This document shows, one piece after another, positions 24,474-33,712 of a DNA stretch of 64,000 bases; position 1 is the first letter of the stretch, and the number at the start of each line of letters is the position of its first letter. Made by a program: the position numbers and the translations under genes. The DNA is from an uncultured Alphaproteobacteria bacterium (GTDB taxonomy: Bacteria; Pseudomonadota; Alphaproteobacteria; Rhodobacterales; Rhodobacteraceae). Location: assembly GCA_902574225.1 (NCBI GenBank), contig CACGMO010000003.1, forward strand, positions 24,547 to 88,546, in the 5' to 3' direction. Below the pieces are notes generated by a model that searched no databases, was not told the origin of the DNA, and saw only the letters and a program-made list of their open reading frames with translations.

Positions 24474-24860
24474 ATGTCTAAAAAAATTATTGGCGATCCA
24501 TTATTTATAAATGGACGAAAGTTGTCATTATCTAAGGCTGTTAGAGCTGGTGACTTTGTGTATTTAACTGGTCAAGTTCCTATGAAAGATGGTGTGGTCA
24601 TAACTCAAGGCACCATACAAGAGCAAACAAGAATAGTGCTCGATGAAATTAGAAATACATTGATAGAGGCTGGATGTGAATTGCAGGATGTTGTTAAAGC
24701 TATGGTTTGGCTGAAAAATAGGGAAGACTTCCCAGGGTTTAATGCAATTTACGGGGAGTATTTTGACCATGAGCCTCCAGCTAGATCCGCCGTGGTCAGC
24801 GATCTTTTGGTTGATGTTTTAGTTGAAGTAGAAGTAGTAGCTTATAAACCTGAGTTGTGA
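24474..24860 (+). CDS. RidA-family protein (YjgF/YER057c/UK114)
   Basis: A 128-residue member of the RidA family, which hydrolyses reactive enamine/imine intermediates to keto acids and ammonia. The core motif is visible: ALSKAVRAGDFVYLTGQVP-like N-terminus and the C-terminal FNAIYGEYFDHEPPARSAV, which carries the family's conserved Arg. I choose ATG 24474 with AGGTGA just upstream over GTG 24465. First gene of the rightward operon; one base separates its stop from the next start. Subgroup members often act in specific catabolic operons, so this one may clear an imine made by an amine-oxidising step nearby. Confidence 0.88.
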   Translation: MSKKIIGDPLFINGRKLSLSKAVRAGDFVYLTGQVPMKDGVVITQGTIQEQTRIVLDEIRNTLIEAGCELQDVVKAMVWLKNREDFPGFNAIYGEYFDHEPPARSAVVSDLLVDVLVEVEVVAYKPEL

Positions 24861-24861
24861 T

Positions 24862-25655
24862 ATGAAGAGACAATATTTTAACGGCAACTGCTTTAAATAT
24901 TTTTTTAAGAATCCCAAGTTTAAAACTATTGTTTTTATACATGGTTTAGGACTCAACCAAGATGTCTGGTCATGGCAGGTTTCATTGTTTAAAAACTATA
25001 ATGTACTTATATACGATCTTCTTGGTCATGGTGATAGTAAAGATCCTGAAGGTGAAATTTCTTTAAGTATGTTTGCAGATCAACTTCTACAAATAATCAA
25101 TCACATTAAATTAGAAAAATTTATACTAGTTGGGTTTTCTCTGGGATCAATGATTTCTCGAAAATTTGCATCTTTACACCCAAGCATAGTAGAGGCATTA
25201 GTTCTTTTAAATTCACCCAATAGGCTTTTGGATCAGGAAAGGGATGAAATTTTAGAAAGAGCAAAGTTGTTGAAAGATGAGGGTCCAGAGTCTACGACCG
25301 ATGCGGCGATAAATAGATGGTTTAGTATTACTTTTCAAAAAAGTAATCCTCATATCGTTCAGCTTGTGCGTAACTGGGTAAATAATAATAAAAAGAAATC
25401 TATGCAAAAGTTTACCCCATACTTTATTTTGGATCTATTGACCTCAAATCGTTACATGAAAGCAAGCCGACACTTATAATAACCTGTGATCAAGATTTTG
25501 CTAATGGTCCTGACGCTGCAGAAGAAATTGCAAATAATTTTAAGAATAGCAATGTCCGTATTTTACAAAGCTTAAGGCATATGGCATTGGTCGAAGACTA
25601 TAAAAAGGTTTTTGTAGAAATTGATAAATTTTTTGTATCATTGAATTTACATTAA
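24862..25655 (+). pseudogene. Alpha/beta hydrolase broken by a single-base frameshift
   Basis: The first frame (24862-25479) encodes 205 residues of an alpha/beta hydrolase with the oxyanion HGLGLNQDVW motif, YDLLGHGDS and the nucleophile elbow GFSLGSM. It then ends early in ...RYMKASRHL. The missing C-terminus continues in another frame to 25655: SIDLKSLHESKPTLIITCDQDFAN carries the acid region and LRHMALVED the catalytic His. Adding one T to the T-run at 25427-25430 restores a continuous frame of about 264 residues (FTPYFIFGSIDLKSL). So this is either a recent pseudogene or a homopolymer sequencing/assembly error. Family relatives include 3-oxoadipate enol-lactonase-like hydrolases; the substrate is unknown. 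Confidence 0.85.
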
Positions 25656-25736
25656 CATTTTTTTGATACTTAATTTCAATGTAGCTTTAATGATCGTAAC
25701 GTGCTTTATTTATTTGCAAAAGGATAGGAGCTCTAG

Positions 25737-26339
25737 ATGCTTAAAGAACTGAGAAAGATTGTAACTTTTGATGAAGACATATACAGTGAAGGAGGAAAAG
25801 AATCCAATCCTATTCTTCGCATAATTGGTGTTGCTGCAGTATTATCTAATCCTTGGAGAGGTTTGGGGTTTGTAGAGGACTTGCAACCAGAAATTAAAAG
25901 AATTGCTCCTGTGATGGGTAAAGCTTTGACCGACCGGTTGATTTCAATGGTTGGTAGTGGAGAAAAAATTGAAGCATATGGGAAGGCAGCATTAGCTGGG
26001 ACCAGTTGCGAAATAGAGCATGCTTCAGCCATTATTCATACTTTGCAATTTGGAAACTTTTATAGGGAAGCGGTGGGAGCGAAAAGTTACCTAGGTTTCA
26101 CAAATACGAGGGGTCCAGCAAATACACAAATTCAAATACCATTAATGGATAAGCACGACACTGGAAGGCGATCGCATTATTTAACCGTTCAGTTCTCTAT
26201 ATATGATGCGCCTGATGTCGATGAAATAGTCTGTGCTCTTGGAGCTGCTACAAGCGGTAGACCCCATCATAGAATAGGTGATCGATACTCAGATCTAAAG
26301 GCTCTCCGCAAATCTGTTGATAATCCAGCTGGTATATAA
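25737..26339 (+). CDS. DUF1185 'amino acid synthesis' family protein
   Basis: A 200-residue protein that matches the DUF1185/AA_synth family as I know it: KIVTFDEDIYSEGG near the start, RIIGVAAVLSNPWRG, YGKAALAG near residue 81, EIEHASAIIH, and a C-terminal SGRPHHRIGDRYSD. The biochemical role of the family is not established; despite its name the members tend to sit in catabolic gene clusters. ATG 25737 is preceded by AGGAG. It lies 19 bp before an aldehyde dehydrogenase gene, which suggests a joint function on an aldehyde- or amide-containing intermediate. Confidence 0.82.
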   Translation: MLKELRKIVTFDEDIYSEGGKESNPILRIIGVAAVLSNPWRGLGFVEDLQPEIKRIAPVMGKALTDRLISMVGSGEKIEAYGKAALAGTSCEIEHASAIIHTLQFGNFYREAVGAKSYLGFTNTRGPANTQIQIPLMDKHDTGRRSHYLTVQFSIYDAPDVDEIVCALGAATSGRPHHRIGDRYSDLKALRKSVDNPAGI

Positions 26340-26357
26340 TCGAAGAGGAGAAAACAA

Positions 26358-27773
26358 ATGGTACTAGATAAATTCTACATTGATGGCGAATGGGTCCCCC
26401 CTTTAAAAGATGAAAAGATTGATATTATTAATCCATCAGATGAATCAGTTATTGGGACACTAAATGTTGGCTCACAGCTTGATATTGATAATGCAGTAAA
26501 GGCTGCAAAAACTGCATTTTCAAGCTATGCGCAGACAAGTGTAGCTGAGCGTTTAGACCTGTTGAGAGAAATAAGAAACCAGTTTAAAAATCGCTTTGAG
26601 GATTTTGTGGAAGCTATTACTAAAGAAATGGGGTCACCTGTAAAGCTCTCTCGTGGTGCACAAGCAGCTGTAGGGTTAGGTCATTTAAAGACGGCTATAA
26701 GGGTACTGGAAGAACATAAATTTGAATACCCGTTTAGTGGATACACTGTAAGGCACGAGCCAATTGGAGTGTGTGGGCTTATCACACCGTGGAATTGGCC
26801 AATAAACCAAACTATATCGAAGCTTGGACCGTGTCTTGCCTCAGGGTGCACAGCAATCTTGAAACCAAGTGAATTATCACCACTATCAGCTAATATAATT
26901 GCTGAGATAATGGATGCCGCAAAGGTTCCTAAAGGAGTTTTTAATATGGTGCATGGCTTGGGTCCGGTTGTAGGAGAGGCTTTATCTAACCATAAGGATG
27001 TAGATATGATGTCTTTTACTGGTTCAACTAGGGGAGGAGTCGCTGTTGCTCAGGCAGCAGCAAAATCGGTTAAGAGAGTAAGTCAGGAACTTGGAGGAAA
27101 ATCACCTAATATAATTTTCGATGACGAAAAGTTTGAGCAATCGGTCACTGTCGGCGTGCAAAAAATTATGGAGAATACTGGACAGTCTTGTAATGCCCCA
27201 ACCCGAATGATAGTACCGAAAAATCGACAAAATGAAGCTTTGGAAATTGCAAAAAATGTTGCAGAAAAATTGATAACTGGTGACCCTACGAAAGAAGACA
27301 CAGACATTGGTCCGCTAGTAAGTCAAGCTCAATTCGATAAGGTGCAAAGGTTAATTGAATCAGGGATTAAGGCTGGTGCTCAATTAGTAACTGGTGGATT
27401 AGGTAAGCCTATAGGGCTTAATGCCGGTTATTTTGTTAAGCCAACTATTTTTGGAGATGTGAATAACTCCATGGAAATTGCACAAGAAGAAATATTCGGC
27501 CCCGTCTTATCTGTAATCCCGTATGAAGACATTGATAATGCGGTTCAGATTGCGAATGATACAAGCTATGGCCTTTCCGCTTATGTATGTGGTAGTGATT
27601 CAGAAAAATTAAGGAGTGTCGCAAGGCAAATAAGGGCAGGTCAAATCCATGTTAATTATGGTAGCGGGGGAACTAATGCACCATTTGGTGGCTTTAAGCA
27701 ATCGGGTAATGGGCGAGAGAAGGCTGAGTGGGGTTTGGAAGAATTCTTAGAGACTAAAGCAATAATGGAGTAA
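26358..27773 (+). CDS. Aldehyde dehydrogenase family protein
   Basis: A 471-residue NAD(P)-dependent aldehyde dehydrogenase. Visible: ITPWNWPINQTISKLGPCLASG near residue 140, FTGSTRGG, the Glu segment SQELGGKSPN, the catalytic Cys in ENTGQSCNAPTRM near 279, and the C-terminal NYGSGGTNAPFGGFKQSGNGRE. The start ATG has AGGAG (GAAGAGGAG) upstream. Part of the RidA/DUF1185/dipeptidase operon. It differs from the aldehyde dehydrogenase of the leftward operon, so the region carries two separate aldehyde-oxidation steps. Substrate not evident. Confidence 0.9.
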   Translation: MVLDKFYIDGEWVPPLKDEKIDIINPSDESVIGTLNVGSQLDIDNAVKAAKTAFSSYAQTSVAERLDLLREIRNQFKNRFEDFVEAITKEMGSPVKLSRGAQAAVGLGHLKTAIRVLEEHKFEYPFSGYTVRHEPIGVCGLITPWNWPINQTISKLGPCLASGCTAILKPSELSPLSANIIAEIMDAAKVPKGVFNMVHGLGPVVGEALSNHKDVDMMSFTGSTRGGVAVAQAAAKSVKRVSQELGGKSPNIIFDDEKFEQSVTVGVQKIMENTGQSCNAPTRMIVPKNRQNEALEIAKNVAEKLITGDPTKEDTDIGPLVSQAQFDKVQRLIESGIKAGAQLVTGGLGKPIGLNAGYFVKPTIFGDVNNSMEIAQEEIFGPVLSVIPYEDIDNAVQIANDTSYGLSAYVCGSDSEKLRSVARQIRAGQIHVNYGSGGTNAPFGGFKQSGNGREKAEWGLEEFLETKAIME

Positions 27774-27797
27774 CGTATATCAGCGGGGGGATTTGAT

Positions 27798-28802
27798 TTG
27801 TCTATTGATGCGGAAACAAGCAAAAATTTTACGGTAGATTGTTTGCAGTATGCGAATTGGTCTGAGGAAATCTTTCAGCAGATGAGACAAGGTGGGGTTG
27901 ACTGTGTTCACGTAACCATCGCCTACCATGAAAATTTTCGGGAAACTGTTTTAAACCTTGAGAAATGGAACGAATATTTCAATAGTTATTCGGAGTATAT
28001 TGTGCAAGCAGGTAGCTATAATGAAATATTATCTGCTAAGAAAAATAATAAAACAGCGATTATTTTCGGTTTTCAAAACCCCTCTCCAATAGAAGACGAT
28101 ATTTATTTGTTAGAAGTTTGGCAAAAGCTTGGTGTTCGATTTATGCAGCTCTCTTATAATAATCAATCGCCTCTTGCTACTGGTTGTTATGAAAAGAATG
28201 ACCCTGGCTTAACAAGAATGGGGAAAGAAGTTATTAAAGAGATGAATAGGCTTGGGATTGTTGTTGACATGAGCCATTCTTCTGATCGGTCAACTTTAGA
28301 GGCAATTGATAATTCATCACGACCTATTGCAATTACCCATGCTAATCCTGCATTTTGGCATTCTGCTTTGAGAAATAAGTCAGATGAAGTTCTAGACCGA
28401 ATGTTTAAAAACGGTGGTATGTTGGGATTTTCTCTCTATCCACATCATTTACATAATGGGAGTAATTGTACTATCGAAGACTTTTGTAAAATGATTGCAA
28501 AAACGGCAGAAAAATTTGGATCAAAAAATATTGGGATAGGAAGTGATCTTTGTCAGAATCAACCTGATAGTATTGTTGAGTGGATGAGAAATGGAAGATG
28601 GACCAAAACAAAAGACTATGGAGAAGGAGATTCTTCTAACCCTGGCTTTCCTATTCAGCCTAATTGGTTCAAGTCAAACAAGGATTTTATCAATATTAAG
28701 GATGGATTAAAGCATATTGGATTTGATAATGATGAAATTAATTCTATTATGGGACTCAATTGGATGAAGTTTTTCGAAAGTTCTTTTAGCAAAGAGATCT
28801 AA
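27798..28802 (+). CDS. Membrane dipeptidase family (M19, renal dipeptidase-like) amidohydrolase
   Basis: A 334-residue TIM-barrel metal hydrolase of the M19 family. Motifs: VTIAYHENF near the N-terminus, LGVRFMQLSYNNQSPLATGC, the metal-binding VVDMSHSSDRST, and PIAITHANP followed by IGIGSDLCQN. M19 enzymes hydrolyse dipeptides, including those with D- or dehydro-residues, and some bacterial members act on unusual amide bonds. The start is TTG at 27798 with a strong GGGGGG run upstream. The N-terminal HxD usually found in M19 proteins is not obvious (here VDCLQY), which may mean altered metal binding. It is flanked by ALDH and the 565-residue protein. Confidence 0.83.
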   Translation: MSIDAETSKNFTVDCLQYANWSEEIFQQMRQGGVDCVHVTIAYHENFRETVLNLEKWNEYFNSYSEYIVQAGSYNEILSAKKNNKTAIIFGFQNPSPIEDDIYLLEVWQKLGVRFMQLSYNNQSPLATGCYEKNDPGLTRMGKEVIKEMNRLGIVVDMSHSSDRSTLEAIDNSSRPIAITHANPAFWHSALRNKSDEVLDRMFKNGGMLGFSLYPHHLHNGSNCTIEDFCKMIAKTAEKFGSKNIGIGSDLCQNQPDSIVEWMRNGRWTKTKDYGEGDSSNPGFPIQPNWFKSNKDFINIKDGLKHIGFDNDEINSIMGLNWMKFFESSFSKEI

Positions 28803-28803
28803 G

Positions 28804-30501
28804 TTGGCAGTAGAAAAAAAAATACAGCTGTGTGGTCCACAGCCAAATATAAGAAAACCTTCCGAGGTTATGAAACTTGAAAGAATGGGGTCCTTCCATC
28901 CATCAAGGCTATCTTTTGCAAGAATATTGATCCGTAAAATGATACAGCAAAAAACCCGTATTAGTTGCTCGCGTTGGGAAATGGATGAAAAAGGATTTGG
29001 TAATGCGGTTTATCAGTTGAGCCTTTTTGGTAAAGACTTGGCATTAATTGCATTTTCTGATCATCTTGAGAGTTCACAAAGGACTGATAGAGTTATTGCA
29101 TCAAGTTGGGATACTTCTTTTGCGCTGTTTGATGGCGTTCCATCGATTTCAGACATTGAAAGACTTAAAACACAGTTACCTTTTCAAGAGGCGGGTAGGT
29201 ATAGAAATACTGAGCTAGTTCTGAGTAGGGCTAATAAATCTGTAAGGATGTTTGAGCTGGTAGCGCAGTCATTAAGTGAAGGTGAGCAACCTCCAAGCGA
29301 GCTGATAAATGAAATCGGATATTTAATGCGAACTACGGCAGTGTATGGAAACGGAAAATTCGGCATTGATGATAGAAAGAATCACTGTGAACATTCTGAC
29401 TTCTCTGTCCCATTTCAACTTGAAATGCTAACAGTGTACTTGATTAGAGGCTTCTCACTAGACTTAGTTAATCATGTTGCGAAAGCCCGTAACCCTAAAA
29501 AATTTGTTCCCCTTGATAAAAAAATTCAAAGATACCTAGGAATTGGTAATGCAACTGGGCTTGGGATGGCTCCATTTTTAGTCAAACATCCTGTCTTATT
29601 GAATAATTGGTTTCAAGTTCGTGAAACCGCATTGTCACGGATGATTAATTTAGCAGAACTTTCTAAGGAAAAGGCTGAAAGATTAATCGAGTTAACATCT
29701 AGAGTTAGGGCCTTCCTTAACTCTTGGAATACTGACGATAATAGACAGAAGAAAAGAATTGATACCTTGGAAGCTGAGTGGGCATTATTAATAAATGAAT
29801 TTACCTTAGAAAAATTATTAAAAAGCAATGCTTTAAAGAATATTTTTAATGTTTCAAAAAATTATTCGATAGAATGTCAAGAGTTAGTAGTGTCCTTGTT
29901 TATGGAAATTGGTGGGGATTTAATTGACGGGCTTGATCTATGTTTAGAGAGTACCAAATTGCCTATGCTCTATCCTAAAATGAGAGTGCATGAGTTAGCT
30001 GACTTAATAAAAAAGAACTTCTCTTGGGCTTTAAAAATAGATTTTTCTTTGAAAGAAAATCAATCAAGGTTTTGGTACGTTTCAGAAGAAAAATTGGAGC
30101 CAAGATTAGGGAATCGCTATGAAGAGGAAGGCAAAGATTTAGAAAGGCCTTTAGATATTGCTAAGCGGGTGTGTGCTTTACATGCCGATCTTGAAAGTAT
30201 CGACAATGATATGATAGTAGCTGAGTTTTTAATAAAATATCCTGAACACCGATTTATTATTCGCAGGATACAAACAAATGCTTGGGCTCCATATTCCGAA
30301 ATACACGATAATTTAATTGATGAACATTGCAAACCTATAGATATGCTACGTTGTAAACTATCCTTTTTTGGCGCGTCTAAATTTGATCCGAAATCAGACA
30401 GATGGGTTAGAGTAAATTTATTTCAAGGAGCACCTCTAAAACACGAGCTTAATGACCAAAAAAATGACGACTGGTGGATGCCTACACTCGAATATTGCTA
30501 A
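28804..30501 (+). CDS. Uncharacterised 565-aa protein
   Basis: I do not recognise this protein. It is soluble-looking, without signal peptide or membrane helices, mostly helical in composition, and Glu/Lys/Leu rich. Segments that look conserved rather than random: KLERMGSFHPSRLSFARIL near residue 23, SCSRWEMDEKGFG, RVIASSWDTSFALFDG, MRTTAVYGNGKFGIDDR near 180, HSDFSVPFQLEMLTVYLIRGFSLDLV, and GIGNATGLGMAPFLVKHP near 247. The start is TTG at 28804, one base after the dipeptidase stop; the stop overlaps the next start at TAATG. Tight coupling with M19 dipeptidase and DUF3726 genes argues for a shared catabolic role. Function unknown. Confidence 0.85.
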   Translation: MAVEKKIQLCGPQPNIRKPSEVMKLERMGSFHPSRLSFARILIRKMIQQKTRISCSRWEMDEKGFGNAVYQLSLFGKDLALIAFSDHLESSQRTDRVIASSWDTSFALFDGVPSISDIERLKTQLPFQEAGRYRNTELVLSRANKSVRMFELVAQSLSEGEQPPSELINEIGYLMRTTAVYGNGKFGIDDRKNHCEHSDFSVPFQLEMLTVYLIRGFSLDLVNHVAKARNPKKFVPLDKKIQRYLGIGNATGLGMAPFLVKHPVLLNNWFQVRETALSRMINLAELSKEKAERLIELTSRVRAFLNSWNTDDNRQKKRIDTLEAEWALLINEFTLEKLLKSNALKNIFNVSKNYSIECQELVVSLFMEIGGDLIDGLDLCLESTKLPMLYPKMRVHELADLIKKNFSWALKIDFSLKENQSRFWYVSEEKLEPRLGNRYEEEGKDLERPLDIAKRVCALHADLESIDNDMIVAEFLIKYPEHRFIIRRIQTNAWAPYSEIHDNLIDEHCKPIDMLRCKLSFFGASKFDPKSDRWVRVNLFQGAPLKHELNDQKNDDWWMPTLEYC

Positions 30502-31115
30502 TGGATCTTTCTTTCTCGGAGCTAAAAGACTTAGTATTTAACGCGAGTATGGGTAGCAACCTTCCTACCGGGGTGTGTGAAGATTTATCGTTTGGTGTTA
30601 CCTTTCTAGAGTCACGTTCTTTGCCCGGTGGTAAAGAGCTTTTATATTCCCTAAAATGTGAACGCCACCCACCTGAATTACCTCAAAAGAACGGCGTAAG
30701 TCTTATTTTTAGCAATTCAAGGGCAATTTTTGAAGGTCTTAGCGCAATTGATTTGCTTGTTTCAGAGGCTTGTAAAAGTGTGATATTAGAAAATATTGAC
30801 TCTTCGATGCTTTTGGTTGGACTAGCTTCTAACTATTATGGTCTTAGTTTTAGTTTTTATAAAAATAAAGAAATCTGTGCTGCACTTTTTAATGATCAAC
30901 TTAATTGGGAAAACGACAACTTAAGACGTAGCAACGATATAGAGATACGCTTAAACAATAGTGAGCTGGACAATCCATTATCTAAGTGCTCAAGAATCTT
31001 GTTAGATGACAATGTATTCAAAGAACTTTCTAATCTAGCATCTAACATGCTGGTTCCAGAAAGCGAACTATCTCGAACAACGGGAGCAGGGGCTGGAAAT
31101 ATAGATAATGATTAA
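30501..31115 (+). CDS. DUF3726 family protein
   Basis: A 204-residue protein that fits the DUF3726 family: N-terminal SFSELKDLVFNASMGSNLPTGVCEDL resembles the family's 'NEIEALA-KAARGAGL-WGLAEE' opening, and the C-terminus MLVPESELSRTTGAGAGNIDND matches its 'VPESEASR-GAGAG--DND' tail. Function is not established. The start ATG at 30501 overlaps the stop of the 565-residue gene, so the two are translationally coupled; an upstream in-frame codon at 30474 lies inside that gene and is unlikely. Last gene of the rightward operon. The six-base gap to the convergent EF-hand gene holds no clear terminator. Confidence 0.78.
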   Translation: MDLSFSELKDLVFNASMGSNLPTGVCEDLSFGVTFLESRSLPGGKELLYSLKCERHPPELPQKNGVSLIFSNSRAIFEGLSAIDLLVSEACKSVILENIDSSMLLVGLASNYYGLSFSFYKNKEICAALFNDQLNWENDNLRRSNDIEIRLNNSELDNPLSKCSRILLDDNVFKELSNLASNMLVPESELSRTTGAGAGNIDND

Positions 31116-31120
31116 TTGTG

Positions 31121-31981
31121 TTAGTTAAAATTACCTAAGCCTTGTAACAATGGCGCAAAATTTTGAAGCACACCGGGAAGCGACCTTATATCTTCAATCA
31201 CTCCATCTTTTGCAGATACGATTGCTGAAAACAAGTCATTTCGATCCTGTGATATTTCATCAATTGAAAGACTATTAGATCCATCATAATCAATATTAGC
31301 CATTAACGTTTGGGTAATCAGAGGCAAAAAAGGTACAATTGCAATATACACTCCAAAGGTAGTGGTCTTATCTAAGTCATCATTAGTATTTTGGCCTAAG
31401 AGAACTGAAACTAAGCTTAGGGAACGTAGTCCTCTATTTAATTCAGCTCGGTGAAGTCTCTTGTCTTTGTTCACATCTAAAAATTTAAATAAATCTTGAA
31501 GGCATTTGTCTTGTTCAGGGTTTCTGCATGATTGTACTACTGAGCTGTTTAGCAAGCTAAGTAATTCTCCGTATTTACTCTCTATTAACGGATCATTACT
31601 TTCGCATTTATAGTATATTGTGTCCTGCGTTTGCTGGTTTTTTAGAAAACTGTAATCAGACCCATCCCAGTTTTCTGGAGGATATCTTTCTATTAGTTGT
31701 CCTCTATCTATTTGATAAAAGTAGTTGAAGTTTGGATTGTTATCACTCGTTTGAAATGCCGTCCAATTTTCTACATTTTTAGGAAACACAAAATTAAATT
31801 CAACTTGAGTGTCATCTTCATAAATATAACCATTGCTTCCAACAAATAATGCATATTGCTCTATTGAAAACTTACAAGATTTACCAGACCAATACCCTTG
31901 ATACTTTAAAGGAATTTGATCAGAAAACGCGTTGCTAGTTACTAAGTAAAAAGAAAAAATTGCAAGTATAATCGTTCTCAT
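31121..31981 (-). CDS. Exported EF-hand calcium-binding protein
   Basis: A 286-residue secreted or periplasmic protein. Signal peptide: MRTIILAIFSFYLVTSNAFS. Two EF-hand loops are visible, DVNKDKRLHRAE near the middle and DYDGSNSLSIDE further on, both with acidic residues at the calcium positions; an N-terminal domain with several Trp/Tyr (YQGYWSGKSCKF) precedes them. I take ATG 31981, with AAAGGAGAT eight bases upstream, rather than the ORF's earlier in-frame start at 32002. It is convergent with the DUF3726 gene and divergent from the ureohydrolase. Its role is unknown; calcium-dependent stability or sensing is plausible. Confidence 0.75.
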   Translation of the reverse strand: MRTIILAIFSFYLVTSNAFSDQIPLKYQGYWSGKSCKFSIEQYALFVGSNGYIYEDDTQVEFNFVFPKNVENWTAFQTSDNNPNFNYFYQIDRGQLIERYPPENWDGSDYSFLKNQQTQDTIYYKCESNDPLIESKYGELLSLLNSSVVQSCRNPEQDKCLQDLFKFLDVNKDKRLHRAELNRGLRSLSLVSVLLGQNTNDDLDKTTTFGVYIAIVPFLPLITQTLMANIDYDGSNSLSIDEISQDRNDLFSAIVSAKDGVIEDIRSLPGVLQNFAPLLQGLGNFN

Positions 31982-32088
31982 ATTACATCTCCTTTCACCC
32001 AAAAGGTGGACTAACCTGGCATCTGAGTTTAGTTTATACTATAAATTGGTTAAGAAATCGAAAGTATTTTTACAGTGAGGAGTTTCAG

Positions 32089-33060
32089 ATGGCACTAGAG
32101 CATGATAACTCAATAATGGAAAACTTATACTGGTGGGGTGTGCCTACTCTTTTCAGATGCCCTCAGGATAAAGTTTTAGGAAGTGACATTTCATTGGTGG
32201 GTGTTCCGCATTCTACAGGAAATGGGACAACGGAAAGAGATCAACACCTTGGCCCTAGGGCTCTAAGAAATATATCATCAATTGGTAGACGAGCACATTT
32301 AGATTTTGGTATAAACCCATGGGATATTGCAAAAATTGTTGATGCAGGTGATGTACCTTTCCCGAGAGCGAATGATAACGAACATTGTATCGCGCAAATA
32401 ACTAATTTTTTTAAAACAATAGATAATGCCAACTCTAAACCTATCTCTATTGGAGGAGACCATTCGATAACGGGAGGGATCATTCAGGCTCTTGGAAAAG
32501 GCAAGCTTTCAAATGGAAAACCTGTCAGCTTGCTACATTTAGATGCGCACACTGATGTTTTTACGAAGGTCGACCACTTTTTAGGTGCAAAAAAGTCTGC
32601 AGCGCATTGGGGTGCATATCTTGTGGATCAGGGAAATGTGGATCCTAAATCATCGATGCAAATTGGTCTAAGAGGACACCCACGCACATTGGATTGGCTG
32701 GAACCTAGTTATGAGTACGGGTACAATGTCGTGACGATGAAAGAATTTAGGAAAAGGGGTCTTAAGTCCGTAATAGCACAAGCAAAAAAAATACTCGATG
32801 GTAGACCTGTATATATTACGTTTGATCTAGACTGCCTTGATCCAACAATAGCACCTGGTGTAGCAAATCTGGAAGCCAGTTCTAAGGGCTTTGATATAGA
32901 CGAAGCTATAAGTTTAGTAAGATTAACTCGGGGGATGAATGTTATTGGTGGAGATATAGTTTGTATGATGCCCACAAAAGATAGCCCAAATAGTATAACC
33001 GCACACACAGCAATGGCTATAATGTTCGAAATGATTTCAATTATTTCAGAGGGCACCTAA
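32089..33060 (+). CDS. Agmatinase/arginase-family ureohydrolase
   Basis: A 323-residue binuclear manganese ureohydrolase that releases urea from a guanidino compound. The three signature motifs are present: GGDHSITGG near residue 123, LLHLDAHTDV near 148, and FDLDCLDPTIAPG near 246, containing all expected His/Asp ligands. Agmatine, guanidinobutyrate, guanidinopropionate and related substrates cannot be separated by eye. GTGAGGAG precedes ATG 32089. It is transcribed alone, away from the EF-hand gene, with about 75 bp to the next gene. Confidence 0.87.
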   Translation: MALEHDNSIMENLYWWGVPTLFRCPQDKVLGSDISLVGVPHSTGNGTTERDQHLGPRALRNISSIGRRAHLDFGINPWDIAKIVDAGDVPFPRANDNEHCIAQITNFFKTIDNANSKPISIGGDHSITGGIIQALGKGKLSNGKPVSLLHLDAHTDVFTKVDHFLGAKKSAAHWGAYLVDQGNVDPKSSMQIGLRGHPRTLDWLEPSYEYGYNVVTMKEFRKRGLKSVIAQAKKILDGRPVYITFDLDCLDPTIAPGVANLEASSKGFDIDEAISLVRLTRGMNVIGGDIVCMMPTKDSPNSITAHTAMAIMFEMISIISEGT

Positions 33061-33135
33061 CATAGACAAGAAAACTATATTTGAAATTTAGAAATAATGC
33101 TTTAACTCTTTACCAAAACAAATATGAGGTTTGTG

Positions 33136-33654
33136 ATGAAAAAAATTAGGTTTGCTACTTATTATGGCATGCTAGGTCTTATATTTATTTTCAATATTAA
33201 CGCTGGTGGAGGAGGTTCATATTCTTCCAGCTCGAGCTCTTCTGGGGCCAGCTCCGGGGGAAGTAGTTTAACTTCAGGCGATATGATGAAGGCGATGCAG
33301 CTGAAGAATAGACTGGGTTCAATCGAAAAATTGCTTTACAGCGACCAGTTTAGTCAAGCTTTGACACAGGTTAGACTGTTAGATAATGAGTACCCAGATA
33401 ACGCTGATATAAATAATTATTATGGCTTTATCTACAGGAAAATGGGGCAGTATAGTAAGAGCGCGCAGTTCTACAAAAAAGCGCTTCAGCTAGATCCACG
33501 GCATAAGGGGGCTCTTGAGTATCAAGGAGAGTTATTCATTAAAACCAATAAAAAAGAGTTGGCAGAAAAAAATCTTATTTTACTCAAAAACATTTGCGGT
33601 ACTTCTTGTCCTGAATATAAAAAATTAGAAAAAGCGTTTAAAAAAGCATATTAA
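33136..33654 (+). CDS. Exported TPR-repeat protein with Ser/Gly-rich linker
   Basis: About 172 residues. An N-terminal signal peptide (MKKIRFATYYGMLGLIFIFNINA) is followed by a low-complexity Gly/Ser stretch (about 20 residues, GGGGSYSSSSSSSG...) and then two to three tetratricopeptide repeats: YPDNADINNYYGFIYRKMGQYSKSA and AQFYKKALQLDPRHKGALEY. I prefer ATG 33136, which has GAGG seven bases upstream, over 33124. It lies 58 bp before the glutamine-amidotransferase-like gene. Probably a periplasmic scaffold protein; partner unknown. Confidence 0.8.
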   Translation: MKKIRFATYYGMLGLIFIFNINAGGGGSYSSSSSSSGASSGGSSLTSGDMMKAMQLKNRLGSIEKLLYSDQFSQALTQVRLLDNEYPDNADINNYYGFIYRKMGQYSKSAQFYKKALQLDPRHKGALEYQGELFIKTNKKELAEKNLILLKNICGTSCPEYKKLEKAFKKAY

Positions 33655-33712
33655 ATTTAAAGGTTACCAGGTAGAGACGATGGATTTATTTAATTCTGAA
33701 AGAGCAATCTGA

